NCBI RefSeq assembly: GCF_041321145.1 | Contig: NZ_JBGGWA010000007.1 | Location: forward strand, 1-64,000 | DNA: 64,000 bases | DNA from: Paraburkholderia sp041321145 | Lineage (GTDB): Bacteria > Pseudomonadota > Gammaproteobacteria > Burkholderiales > Burkholderiaceae | Direction of reading: 5' to 3' | Shown: positions 26,228-33,879 of the stretch, one piece after another | Position numbering within the stretch: position 1 is the stretch's first letter | How the letters are laid out: every line of letters begins with the position of its first letter | Translations under genes and position numbers: made by a program | The notes under the pieces: model-generated | Told to the model about the DNA's origin: nothing | What the model saw: only the letters and a program-made list of their open reading frames with translations | The model's database searches: none

Positions 26228-26713
26228 AAATGCCGCCCGCGAAATCGTTTTCATGGGGTAGGCGGCTGAAAATTATTATGTACTTTAAACAAAATCATAT
26301 TCTGGATCGAGGTGAATTTACCGGTGAGTTTTCCGTTCACAGGTAATTCCATTTTCAGATGATCGGAATAAACCCGGATCGATTTGTCAGCGGGCGTATA
26401 GATGTGACAAATCTATTCCGCATTTTCTACTTGCCGACGAGGTGCCGCGCCGTAAATTTTGCAATCGTGCAATGCCGCATGGGTCGTGGCTTTGCGCCCG
26501 AGTGAAGGGTTTTCCCGGCTTTACCTGCAAGCGCCCGGCATTGGAAACTCATTCCAGTGCGGATGAAAACGGTATCAATAAAAAGCACTTGCCGTTGCTA
26601 AATTCGATTGTTAATCTTGGCAAACTTTTTAGATTTTTCCTTCGCAAGTTCAATGTTGCACAGCACGATGCGATGACTTAATTCCGCTCAACGGGTTCCG
26701 TAGGGGATTGAAT
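26228..26713. other. 486-bp AT-richer region without a recognised gene
   Basis: The sequence turns visibly AT-rich just after the exporter stop (for example 26270-26300 and 26590-26650). A 79-codon frame at 26442 has no ribosome site or recognisable motif and is not called. No clear hairpin terminator was found. It holds the promoter of the DUF2158 gene. Confidence 0.5.
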
Positions 26714-26995
26714 ATGCTGACCGCTACCATTGACGCATTCGAAACACAGCCAGCCGCACGCTTCGATGTCGGCGACGTCGTCACGCTGAAGGGAGGCGGC
26801 CCTCGCATGACCGTGATGCACGCGGGCCCGGTGGCGCTCAATCCCGGCGACTGGCTGATCTGTGAGTGGTTTGACGAACACGGCGAGCTGCGCCGTGAGA
26901 TGTTCGCGCGCGATCAGGTGCGTCTCGAGCCTCGTTCTATCCCCGCGGGATTGGTGCAGTTCCAGAAGTTCGTGCGCGTGGCTCGTGTTGAATGA
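26714..26995 (+). CDS. Small YodC-like (DUF2158) protein
   Basis: 93 aa from ATG 26714, with TAGGGGA upstream; a TTG two codons earlier is a less likely start. Residues about 15-70 have the YodC/DUF2158 pattern FDVGDVVTLKGGGPRMTV ... WLICEWFDEHGELRREMF, a small SH3-like beta-barrel of unknown function. It is an isolated gene in AT-richer DNA between the exporter and the injection-system locus. Confidence 0.75.
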   Translation: MLTATIDAFETQPAARFDVGDVVTLKGGGPRMTVMHAGPVALNPGDWLICEWFDEHGELRREMFARDQVRLEPRSIPAGLVQFQKFVRVARVE

Positions 26996-27823
26996 GCCAG
27001 GCGTGAAGGCGACGGGCAATCCGTACGTCACTGAATTTGCAATCGTGATTCGTTCATGCCGGCCCGGTAAATGTCTTTCCGGCAGGTGTGCGACGGAACG
27101 GTCTTAGCGCACGGCGATCGCGCGCTAGCGATCCCGCGGGAGCGCTAGCGCCTCGAACACGCCACATTCCGCGCCTTTTACATGAGCCGTTGAAAGAGTG
27201 GATTCAGGTCATGCCCTGGTAATCCCATCATCGCCATTCGATTCTGAACGTCTCGCAGGGCAAGCCCCAAGGGTTGTTCTGGTTCGACTCAATAACTCCG
27301 GCTTCCTCAATCCCTGCAACGCTAGTCACTGTCACGGTACCGTCGCGTACACCTCTCCGACTTGACTCGGTGATATCGAAAATAACCGCGTTGCGTTAGC
27401 TATCCAAAGCCGTCTGCCGGCGCAAGCTTGAGCTCCCTCCAAGAAGATTTCAGTTTTAATAAGGGCATTGTTCTGCTTCAGGGGGCAATTCGATCTTTAA
27501 TATGTTGATGGTCATTGATCTGAAGCGGCGGCGTCGATTTGGATGGAATTTTATTTTCACAGGTGCGTCATTCCGTCTTGCCAGGCGAGGCTGAGACGAT
27601 TGACCACACGGATTCTGTCTCGAAATTGACTTAACCTGTGAATCAACGCAGATGGTCTCCCTGTTAATCTGCATAACATGCGATGAGCTGCTGCGACTAT
27701 GGTTTTAAGCAGTGAGGATATAAAAGCGATTAGTGCCGGACTGCCTGTTTGGGTTGCGCCGTCATATCTTTTTTAAATTTTTTCGTTCGAAGATGAGTGA
27801 TCTTTATTAAAGGAGAAAGTTAA
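26996..27823. other. 828-bp gene-free leader of the eCIS locus
   Basis: Apart from the palindrome at 27122-27151 it holds no supported gene; the longest frame (72 codons, minus strand) is low-complexity in context and lacks a ribosome site. Composition moves from GC-rich to AT-rich between about 27150 and 27450. A strong ribosome site (AAAGGAGAAAG) directly precedes the tube gene. Possible promoter elements include GGATATAAAAG near 27716-27726, but no -35/-10 pair is convincing. Confidence 0.5.
27122..27151. repeat. 30-nt near-perfect palindrome with nested palindromes
   Basis: Positions 27122-27136 pair with 27137-27151 at 14 of 15 positions. Inside lie two copies of the self-complementary octamer CGCTAGCG (27123-27130, 27143-27150) around the self-complementary TCCCGCGGGA (27132-27141). 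GCGATCGC (27114-27121) abuts it. It could be an operator, a cruciform or a former junction; there is no T-tract. Confidence 0.6.
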
Positions 27824-28273
27824 ATGGCGACGACCGCTGATCAAATTTCTGCTTCATATCCGATTCCTACTTACCGATTCGTAGTTTCGCTTGGTAGCGA
27901 GAACATCCCATTCAACAACGTGTCCGGGCTCAACATCACCCACGATACGATCGAATATCGTGATGGTACTGGCAACTGGTTCAAGATGCCGGGGCAACGC
28001 CAGGCTGTTACGCTTACGCTGAGAAAAGGAGTGTTTCCTGGAGACTCCGAGCTCTACGACTGGATTAATTCAATTTCGTTAAATAAGGTTGAGAAGAAAG
28101 ATATTACCATTAGCTTGACGGATGACGCCGGAACCACGCTCCTGATCACGTGGAATGTTTCAAATGCATTTCCTACATCTTTGACTTCTCCGTCGCTGGA
28201 TGCCACCAGTAATGAAGCGGCAGTGCAGGAGCTGACGTTAATGGCGGATCGGGTGACGATCCAGACGCATTGA
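27824..28273 (+). CDS. eCIS inner tube protein (Afp1-like)
   Basis: 149 aa. T4 gp19/Hcp-like tail tube protein: SYPIPTYRFVVSLGSENIPFNNVSGL, then EYRDGTGNWFKMPGQRQAVTLTLRKGVFPGDSELYDWI. Hexameric rings stack to form the tube that the sheath drives through the target envelope. AAAGGAGAAAG precedes the ATG. It is the first gene of the contractile injection system locus, 34 bp before sheath 1. Base composition is AT-richer than the flanking chromosome. Confidence 0.92.
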   Translation: MATTADQISASYPIPTYRFVVSLGSENIPFNNVSGLNITHDTIEYRDGTGNWFKMPGQRQAVTLTLRKGVFPGDSELYDWINSISLNKVEKKDITISLTDDAGTTLLITWNVSNAFPTSLTSPSLDATSNEAAVQELTLMADRVTIQTH

Positions 28274-28307
28274 CATATTATCTTAATCTGCATGCAAGGG
28301 TTCAACT

Positions 28308-29399
28308 ATGGCTCTTACAGTAAGTTATCCGGGTGTCTATGCGGAAGAGGGTGCTTCTCTGGCACTATCAATTTATAGTTCCCCGACGGCAGTGCCCGCA
28401 ATTGTTGTTGAAGATAATGATAATCTGGTGGATGCGGCGGGAGAGTGTCTGAGAATTAACTCATGGTTCGACTATATTGAAAAACTAAATTTGCGTTTTG
28501 GCCCCGGTTATTCTTTGAGTTTCGATGCCACGGTTAATGGTAGGAGGGATACGAACGTTCGCGCCTATTTTGAAAATGGTGGGGGATATTGTTATCTGGT
28601 GACGCCTGATCATGCGAACCAAACTATTCCAAGGTGCAGCGATATTACCGTGATTGCTCCGGCTCAGAATAATAGTCACGGGTGGGTGAGTATGGGAACG
28701 CTATGCCAACCTGGCACTGGGCGATTCGGCATCATTGATGGCCCCCAGACCGAAATCACCTCCAGCTTTGTGCCAAACTGGGCGAGCAATCCGTGCACTG
28801 CGGTTTACTATCCCTATCTTAAAGCCAGTTGGTCGCCCAACGAAATCTCTCCCGGCGTGGTGGCGGCCGGTATCTACTGCGCAGTCGACCGCAATCGGGG
28901 GGTATGGAAGGCGCCAGCGAATGTTTATCTTCCGGCAAATTACCAACCCCTGTTCAAAGTTACAGACGATCTGCAGGGGCAATTCAATCAGGGCTTGGCG
29001 ATCAATATGATTCGCAAATTTGATGGCCAGGGGGCCATTCTATGGGGCGCCAGGACATTGGAGGATAGCGATAAGTGGCGCTATATCCCCGTGCGACGCC
29101 TGTTCGATAGCGTGGAGCGCGATATAAAAGAAGCCCTGCAGAAAATGGTATTTGAGTCAAATAATCAGCCAACGTGGGAAAAGGTTCGTAGCGCCATCAA
29201 TAACTATCTGTACGGCCTTTGGAGGGCCGGGGCTTTGATGGGCGCCACTGAAAAGGATGCCTATTTTGTCCAGATTGGTGAAGGGATCACCATGAATTCT
29301 GACGATATTGCGCAGGGGAAAATGATTGTTAAGGTAGGTATGGCAGCTACGCGTCCGGCTGAGTTTATTATTTTACGGTTTACTCAGAATGTAGGATAA
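28308..29399 (+). CDS. eCIS contractile sheath protein 1 (Afp2-like)
   Basis: 363 aa. Starts with the sheath signature SYPGVYAEEGAS and ends with the conserved core GVWKAPANVYLP ... GAILWGARTLEDSDKWRYIPVRRLFDSVERDIKEAL ... PTWEKVRSAINNYLYGLW ... AYFVQIGEGITMNSDDIAQGKMIVKVGMAATRPAEFIILRF. The N- and C-terminal arms that interlock subunits are present. It is shorter in the middle than sheath 2. Afp-type particles encode three sheath paralogues; this is the likely major subunit by position. Confidence 0.9.
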   Translation: MALTVSYPGVYAEEGASLALSIYSSPTAVPAIVVEDNDNLVDAAGECLRINSWFDYIEKLNLRFGPGYSLSFDATVNGRRDTNVRAYFENGGGYCYLVTPDHANQTIPRCSDITVIAPAQNNSHGWVSMGTLCQPGTGRFGIIDGPQTEITSSFVPNWASNPCTAVYYPYLKASWSPNEISPGVVAAGIYCAVDRNRGVWKAPANVYLPANYQPLFKVTDDLQGQFNQGLAINMIRKFDGQGAILWGARTLEDSDKWRYIPVRRLFDSVERDIKEALQKMVFESNNQPTWEKVRSAINNYLYGLWRAGALMGATEKDAYFVQIGEGITMNSDDIAQGKMIVKVGMAATRPAEFIILRFTQNVG

Positions 29400-29469
29400 G
29401 GGGATTGACCAGCCTGAGCAGTTGTTGATTTCGTTTGGCAGCCATTTTAATTATTCGCGCGAGGGTGAT

Positions 29470-29854
29470 ATGCCTGTTGCTGTCAGTTATCCCGGTGTTT
29501 ATGTTGAAAAGGATGCATCTCCAGCAATTTCTCCCAATACACTGGATACCGCTGACAGCGGTGAACGGGATATTGGGATTGCGCTGCAGTCAATCGTATT
29601 TGAATCAAATAATCAGTCAACCTTGGAAAAGGTCCGTAATGCCTTCGCCAACTATTTATATAATTTGCGGAAGTGCGGAGCGCTGGTAGGTGGCACAGAA
29701 AAAGAGGTCTGTTTTTTTTGAAATTGGAGAGGGTATTACCATGATCTCTGATGATGTTGCGCAGGGAAAGATGATTGTCAAGGTGGGTATGGCAGCTGTA
29801 CGTCCAGCTGAGTTTATTACTTTGCAATTCACGCAGGATGCGGGTCAGCTTTGA
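29470..29854 (+). pseudogene. Collapsed sheath paralogue, frameshifted at a T8 tract
   Basis: From ATG 29470 (GAGGGTGAT upstream) it encodes VSYPGVYVEKDASPAIS, the start of a sheath protein, then passes directly (near 29560) into the C-terminal sheath core ERDIGIALQSIVFESNNQ ... YNLRKCGALVGGTEKEV. About 200 or more central codons are missing. At 29712-29719 a run of eight T ends the frame; reading one T fewer restores FEIGEGITMISDDVAQGKMIVKVGMAAVRPAEFITLQF to a stop at 29852-29854. It is most simply a decaying fourth sheath copy; a 127-residue product through slippage on T8 is conceivable. Confidence 0.8.
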
Positions 29855-29910
29855 TTTTATAAATTTTCTGTTGAATTTTATTAAAAATGTCTAACTGAAA
29901 GGAAAGTGCC

Positions 29911-31245
29911 ATGTCGACCGCTACCAGTTATCCCGGCGTATACATCGAAGAAGATGCATCACCGTCGATCTCAGTCAGCAACGCGCCGACTGCTGTGCCG
30001 GTATTTATCGGCACATTTGCTCTCGCCAGTGGCGCTGCGCTAACTGCTAGTCAATGTATTCGAATCAGCAACTGGCTCGAGTTCAGTTCGAAGTATTCCT
30101 TTGATCCTGTTGTTTCTGTTGCTATTACCTCTACCGCTGCGAAGAGTGAGGATGATGAGGAAAGCGGAAATTTGACGGCAGGATATACTTATAGTTATAC
30201 GGTCACTGTTAATCGTAATTCGTCGCTGGATGTGCAGATTTATTTTCAGAACGGGGGTGGGCCTTGCTACATTTTACCAATACTTAACCAGTCTAATACC
30301 GCCGAGCTGAACGCGCTTGCTTCTGCAATTCAGAAGGAAAATGATATAACTCTTTTGGTTCCAGTGGGTGAGCCTGGCAATTTCGATTCCTATTTAAATC
30401 CTTTGCTGACTTCAGGTTATGGATATTTCTATATAACTTCTAGCGCCGACGGTAGAGCAGTGCCGGCCACGCAGCCGGATCAGACTGCAGTGTATTACCC
30501 AACGTTAATGACAAGTTATACATTGTCACGTCCCGCAGATTCATTGATTTCAGTGACAGGTTATAAGAATGATGCGGGTAATAGCGTTTCAAATATGGCT
30601 GATTTGAGTCGGTATGATTCAGCCACTTATGCAACTGTAAGTGAGGGCATTGATGCGAAGCTTGCAAGCACGGTTGTCTTGCTGGCGAATTCGGCAATGG
30701 CGGGTATTTATTGCAGCACGGACGCGAAGCGCGGTGTATGGAAGGCGCCCGCGAACGTGACCCTCAGTGGTACTACTGGCGTGAGCGCCGTGGTAACCGA
30801 CGACTTCAACGGAACAATGAATAGCGCGGGAATTAACGCTATCCGAAGTTTTGTCAACCGGGGAACAGTCGTTTGGGGTGCGCGAACTTTGGCAGGGACC
30901 TCCAGCGGTGACACCAGTTGGCGGTATATCCCGGTAAGACGGCTATTTAACAGCGCGGAACGGGATATCAAGAAGTCCATGCAAACCATGGTGTTTGAGC
31001 CAAATAACCAGCCGACCTGGGAAAAAGTCCGAGCTGCAATTGAAAATTATCTGCATACCCTGTGGACCCAAGGGGCGCTGGCGGGCGCCACGCCGAAGGA
31101 CGCCTATTTCGTTCAGATCGGCGAGGGCGTCACCATGAGCGCCGATGATATCGCGCAGGGAAAAATGATTGCCACTGTTGGCATGGCGGCAGTTCGCCCC
31201 GCGGAATTTATTATTTTGCAATTTACGCAAAACATGTCCTTGTAG
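29911..31245 (+). CDS. eCIS contractile sheath protein 2 (Afp3-like)
   Basis: 444 aa, with GAAAGGAAAG before the ATG. N-terminal SYPGVYIEEDASPSISVSNAPTAVPVFIG and a C-terminal core nearly the same as sheath 1 (RGVWKAPANVTL, WGARTLAG, YIPVRRLFNSAERDIKKSM, PTWEKVRAAIENYLHTLW, QIGEGVTMSADDIAQGKMI). The central part (about 65-235) is longer and differs from sheath 1, as for surface domains of sheath paralogues. Strong C-terminal similarity among copies points to tandem duplication or gene conversion. Confidence 0.9.
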   Translation: MSTATSYPGVYIEEDASPSISVSNAPTAVPVFIGTFALASGAALTASQCIRISNWLEFSSKYSFDPVVSVAITSTAAKSEDDEESGNLTAGYTYSYTVTVNRNSSLDVQIYFQNGGGPCYILPILNQSNTAELNALASAIQKENDITLLVPVGEPGNFDSYLNPLLTSGYGYFYITSSADGRAVPATQPDQTAVYYPTLMTSYTLSRPADSLISVTGYKNDAGNSVSNMADLSRYDSATYATVSEGIDAKLASTVVLLANSAMAGIYCSTDAKRGVWKAPANVTLSGTTGVSAVVTDDFNGTMNSAGINAIRSFVNRGTVVWGARTLAGTSSGDTSWRYIPVRRLFNSAERDIKKSMQTMVFEPNNQPTWEKVRAAIENYLHTLWTQGALAGATPKDAYFVQIGEGVTMSADDIAQGKMIATVGMAAVRPAEFIILQFTQNMSL

Positions 31246-31311
31246 CCACCCCCACACCAGAACCTCAGCTGGCGCGCCGAGTTTCGAGAAATTCATGCAA
31301 GGAGTGTTTTC

Positions 31312-32532
31312 ATGATGGGGATAAACCAGCCGGATGTCATTTTCAGTGATGACGTGATTCCGGGGCAATCCGGCGAGGTAGATAGCGCCGTGCCGTTGTT
31401 TATCGGTTATACGCAGCAAGGTCCGATTTATTCAGCGGTCCGGATAAACAGCTTTTCTGATTTTGAAAATGAATTCGGCGGCGCATCGACTACGGTTGGC
31501 ATCCTCTATTACGCATTGAAACACTATTTCGATAATGGAGGCAGTGGTTGCTTCGTGCTTTCACTGGGTGCCAACAGCACCTTGGAAAATATTACGGCCG
31601 ATCAACTGGTTGCTGCATTTGGGGACGCCAGAATATCAAGCGAGGTGGCTGCGGAAAGCACCATCACACTGGTTGCGATACCCGATATGGTATTGCTCGA
31701 CGACGCTGACGCGAGCCATTGGGCTCAGGCATGGCTGGCATTGCAGGCCATTTGCCAGATACGACGCGGTGTGTTCGGGTTATTTGATACGCCAGACACG
31801 GCACAGAATGCAAGCGCTTGTCTCGCCAGCTTTATAAGTAGTGAACCCGCGAACCCTGAATGGGGAGCTGCGTACTGGCCACATCTGGTGACCAATTACG
31901 GTGTCGAGGGAGGGGAGCCGGTGGTGGTGCCCCCCTCGGCGGCAGTGGCGGCGGTGATCGAATACAGCGATCAACATTACGGCGTATGGAAGGCGCCTGC
32001 GAACGTGGCGCTGGCGCAAGTCGTCAAACCGAGCCAATCCTGGTTGCAGTCAGATGGGCTATTCCAGTCAACCAGCACTTCACTCAACCTGATCCGTAGC
32101 TTTCCAGGCCGCGGTACACGCGTTTGGGGGTGCCGTACGCTCACATCGGATACCCATTCCCCGTGGCGCTACGTGCAAATAAGGCGATTTGTTGGCTACA
32201 TAGAAACGGAGCTCAGCCGGATTGGGCGTCACTTCGTATTCGAGACCAACAACGCCCTCACGTGGATCAAATTCAAAGGGTTGGCGCATATATGGCTGCG
32301 GCAGCTTTGGCTGGTCGGCGGCCTCTATGGTGCGGAGGAATCGGAGGCCTTTTATGTCCAGATTGGTCTGAACGAAACCATGACAGACGACGATATCAAT
32401 CAGGGAAAAATGATCATGAACGTAGGCCTGGCGGTGACTTATCCGGCAGAGTTCATTGCCGTTAGCCTGACGTTCGATGCGCGCACGAGTTTGATACAAC
32501 CGGTGACCCGTGCTTCGGCGGGAGCTGCTTGA
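31312..32532 (+). CDS. eCIS contractile sheath protein 3 (Afp4-like)
   Basis: 406 aa. More divergent N-terminus (NQPDVIFSDDVIPGQSGEVDSAVPLFIGYTQQGP) but the same core: YGVWKAPANVALAQV, RGTRVWGCRTL, WRYVQIRRFVGYIETELSRIGRHFVFETNN, FYVQIGLNETMTDDDINQGKMI. In Afp and PVC the third sheath contacts the baseplate end. Its stop overlaps the next start (TGATG), beginning a run of translationally coupled baseplate genes. ATG 31315 is an alternative start. Confidence 0.9.
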   Translation: MMGINQPDVIFSDDVIPGQSGEVDSAVPLFIGYTQQGPIYSAVRINSFSDFENEFGGASTTVGILYYALKHYFDNGGSGCFVLSLGANSTLENITADQLVAAFGDARISSEVAAESTITLVAIPDMVLLDDADASHWAQAWLALQAICQIRRGVFGLFDTPDTAQNASACLASFISSEPANPEWGAAYWPHLVTNYGVEGGEPVVVPPSAAVAAVIEYSDQHYGVWKAPANVALAQVVKPSQSWLQSDGLFQSTSTSLNLIRSFPGRGTRVWGCRTLTSDTHSPWRYVQIRRFVGYIETELSRIGRHFVFETNNALTWIKFKGLAHIWLRQLWLVGGLYGAEESEAFYVQIGLNETMTDDDINQGKMIMNVGLAVTYPAEFIAVSLTFDARTSLIQPVTRASAGAA

Positions 32533-33002
32533 TGGACAGCCCAGCGATTTATCAGCCGTCTCTATCGCATCGTTTTGCGGCGACGTTCTGGTTTGGACGA
32601 ATGCCCGTTCCAAATATCGTGGATTCCAGCTTTCAGCGTATCTCCGGTTTGAGCCGTGAGTTGAATGTCTCGTCCTTTAGTGAGGGAGGGGAGAACCTTC
32701 GCAACCAATACTTCGCCGAAAAGATTCAGCATGGATCGCTAAGACTGGAGCGCGGGGTGATGGCCCCCACGCCGTTGAGCATCATGTTCAATGCTCAGTT
32801 GCTTAGCGGAAAGGTGATGTATCTGGACGCAGTGATTACGCTGTTCGACATTGATGATCTGCCGTTGGCTAACTGGTTGATAACCAGGGCGTTACCGGTT
32901 CGCTGGCAAACCGGCGACCTGGACGCCAACAGTAATCGCGTTCTCATCAATACGATGGAATTGCGTTACCAGGAAATGATTCCGCTGGGTATAAAACTAT
33001 GA
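32532..33002 (+). CDS. eCIS second tube protein, tube-initiator (Afp5-like)
   Basis: 156 aa from ATG 32532. A tube-fold paralogue: FAATFWFGRMPVPNIVDSSFQRISGLSREL, then LRLERGVMAPTPLSIMF and ANWLITRALPVRWQTGDLDANSNRVLINTMELRYQEM. Afp5-type proteins form the ring between baseplate and main tube. The start overlaps the sheath 3 stop and the stop overlaps the next start (ATGA). Confidence 0.85.
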   Translation: MDSPAIYQPSLSHRFAATFWFGRMPVPNIVDSSFQRISGLSRELNVSSFSEGGENLRNQYFAEKIQHGSLRLERGVMAPTPLSIMFNAQLLSGKVMYLDAVITLFDIDDLPLANWLITRALPVRWQTGDLDANSNRVLINTMELRYQEMIPLGIKL

Positions 33003-33181
33003 CCATTGAAATCAGGGAGTTGGTCATCCAGGCGAAGGTCACCGCGTCTGACGATGGCATGCCGGCGCAACCACTATCACCCGGTGATGGGCAGGAGCGT
33101 CTCCAGGAGGAGCGCTGGATACGGATGATAACCCGTCGGGTCATGGAGCAGCTGCGCGAAGAAGGATGGGGGCCACGATGA
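32999..33181 (+). CDS. Small eCIS protein, DUF5908 (Afp6-like)
   Basis: 60 aa. It begins MTIEIRELVIQAKV, the typical DUF5908 opening, and ends in an amphipathic helix (WIRMITRRVMEQLREEGWGPR). Start and stop overlap its neighbours by four bases each. Every Afp/PVC-type locus I know of has a gene of this size here; its role in assembly is poorly defined. Confidence 0.82.
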   Translation: MTIEIRELVIQAKVTASDDGMPAQPLSPGDGQERLQEERWIRMITRRVMEQLREEGWGPR

Positions 33182-33879
33182 ACGTATTGCAACGCAAGCC
33201 GACCAGATTAACGCTGAGCGCGTATAGCGATCGTGAGATGACCCAGTTGAGGGGGGCGCCCCTGTCGGTCATGTACAACCCGGATTCCGTGACACTCGAC
33301 TATCAAACGGATTACATGCCGGACCATTTTATTAACACGACCAGGCAAAGCAATCGCTATGTACAAACACGGCCTGGTGATCTGCGGCTGGAATTGCTGT
33401 TCGATGCAAAGATGCCGGGGGGAAGTGTTTCAATCAATAAGCAGCTCTCCGTGCTGCGAGAGCTGTGCTACAACGTCGACCCTGCTGATAGTCAGCCCCG
33501 CTTTCTGCAAGTGAAGTGGGGGCAAATGAAGTGGGGCGGCAAGACCTATTTTTCCGGGCGGATGCGTTCATTGTCCGTGCGTTATACGCTTTTCGAACGC
33601 GATGCGACGCCGATCCGCGCGACTGCGACGCTTGTACTGACAGCCGACGGCAGTTTGACCTTGCAGCAAGCTGAAGAACAGTTGAAGTCCCCCGCGACTG
33701 CCGTGGTGAATGTGCCGGATGCAACCTCGCTGCCGCAAATTGCCAACGGTGCCGGCACGGCTTTGGCTGGCGGCACGGACTATTTGGCCGTCGCGGCAGA
33801 AAATGATCTGGACAGTCTGGATGCTATCAAGTCGGGGCAGACCTTACAGATTTCGGCGCGTAAAGGAGGGCGGAGTTAA
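33178..33879 (+). CDS. eCIS LysM-type baseplate hub adaptor (Afp7-like)
   Basis: 233 aa from ATG 33178, which overlaps the previous stop; an ATG four codons earlier is possible. The N-terminal part (about 1-155) carries LSVMYNPDSVTLDYQTDY and KWGGKTYFSGRMRSLSVRYTLFERDATPIRATATLVL, like gp53-type hub proteins. The C-terminus (about 180-230) is a LysM-like fold: YLAVAAENDLDSLDAIKSGQTLQI. It likely joins the spike to the tube-initiator ring. It shares its stop with the next start (TAATG). Confidence 0.83.
   Translation: MNVLQRKPTRLTLSAYSDREMTQLRGAPLSVMYNPDSVTLDYQTDYMPDHFINTTRQSNRYVQTRPGDLRLELLFDAKMPGGSVSINKQLSVLRELCYNVDPADSQPRFLQVKWGQMKWGGKTYFSGRMRSLSVRYTLFERDATPIRATATLVLTADGSLTLQQAEEQLKSPATAVVNVPDATSLPQIANGAGTALAGGTDYLAVAAENDLDSLDAIKSGQTLQISARKGGRS

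Noticed and set aside
26442..26681. 79-codon plus-strand frame before the DUF2158 gene
   Set aside because: Lacks a ribosome site and family resemblance; composition is like its non-coding surroundings.
27456..27674. 72-codon minus-strand frame in the eCIS leader
   Set aside because: No ribosome site, no homology recognised, Arg/Pro-rich chance frame.
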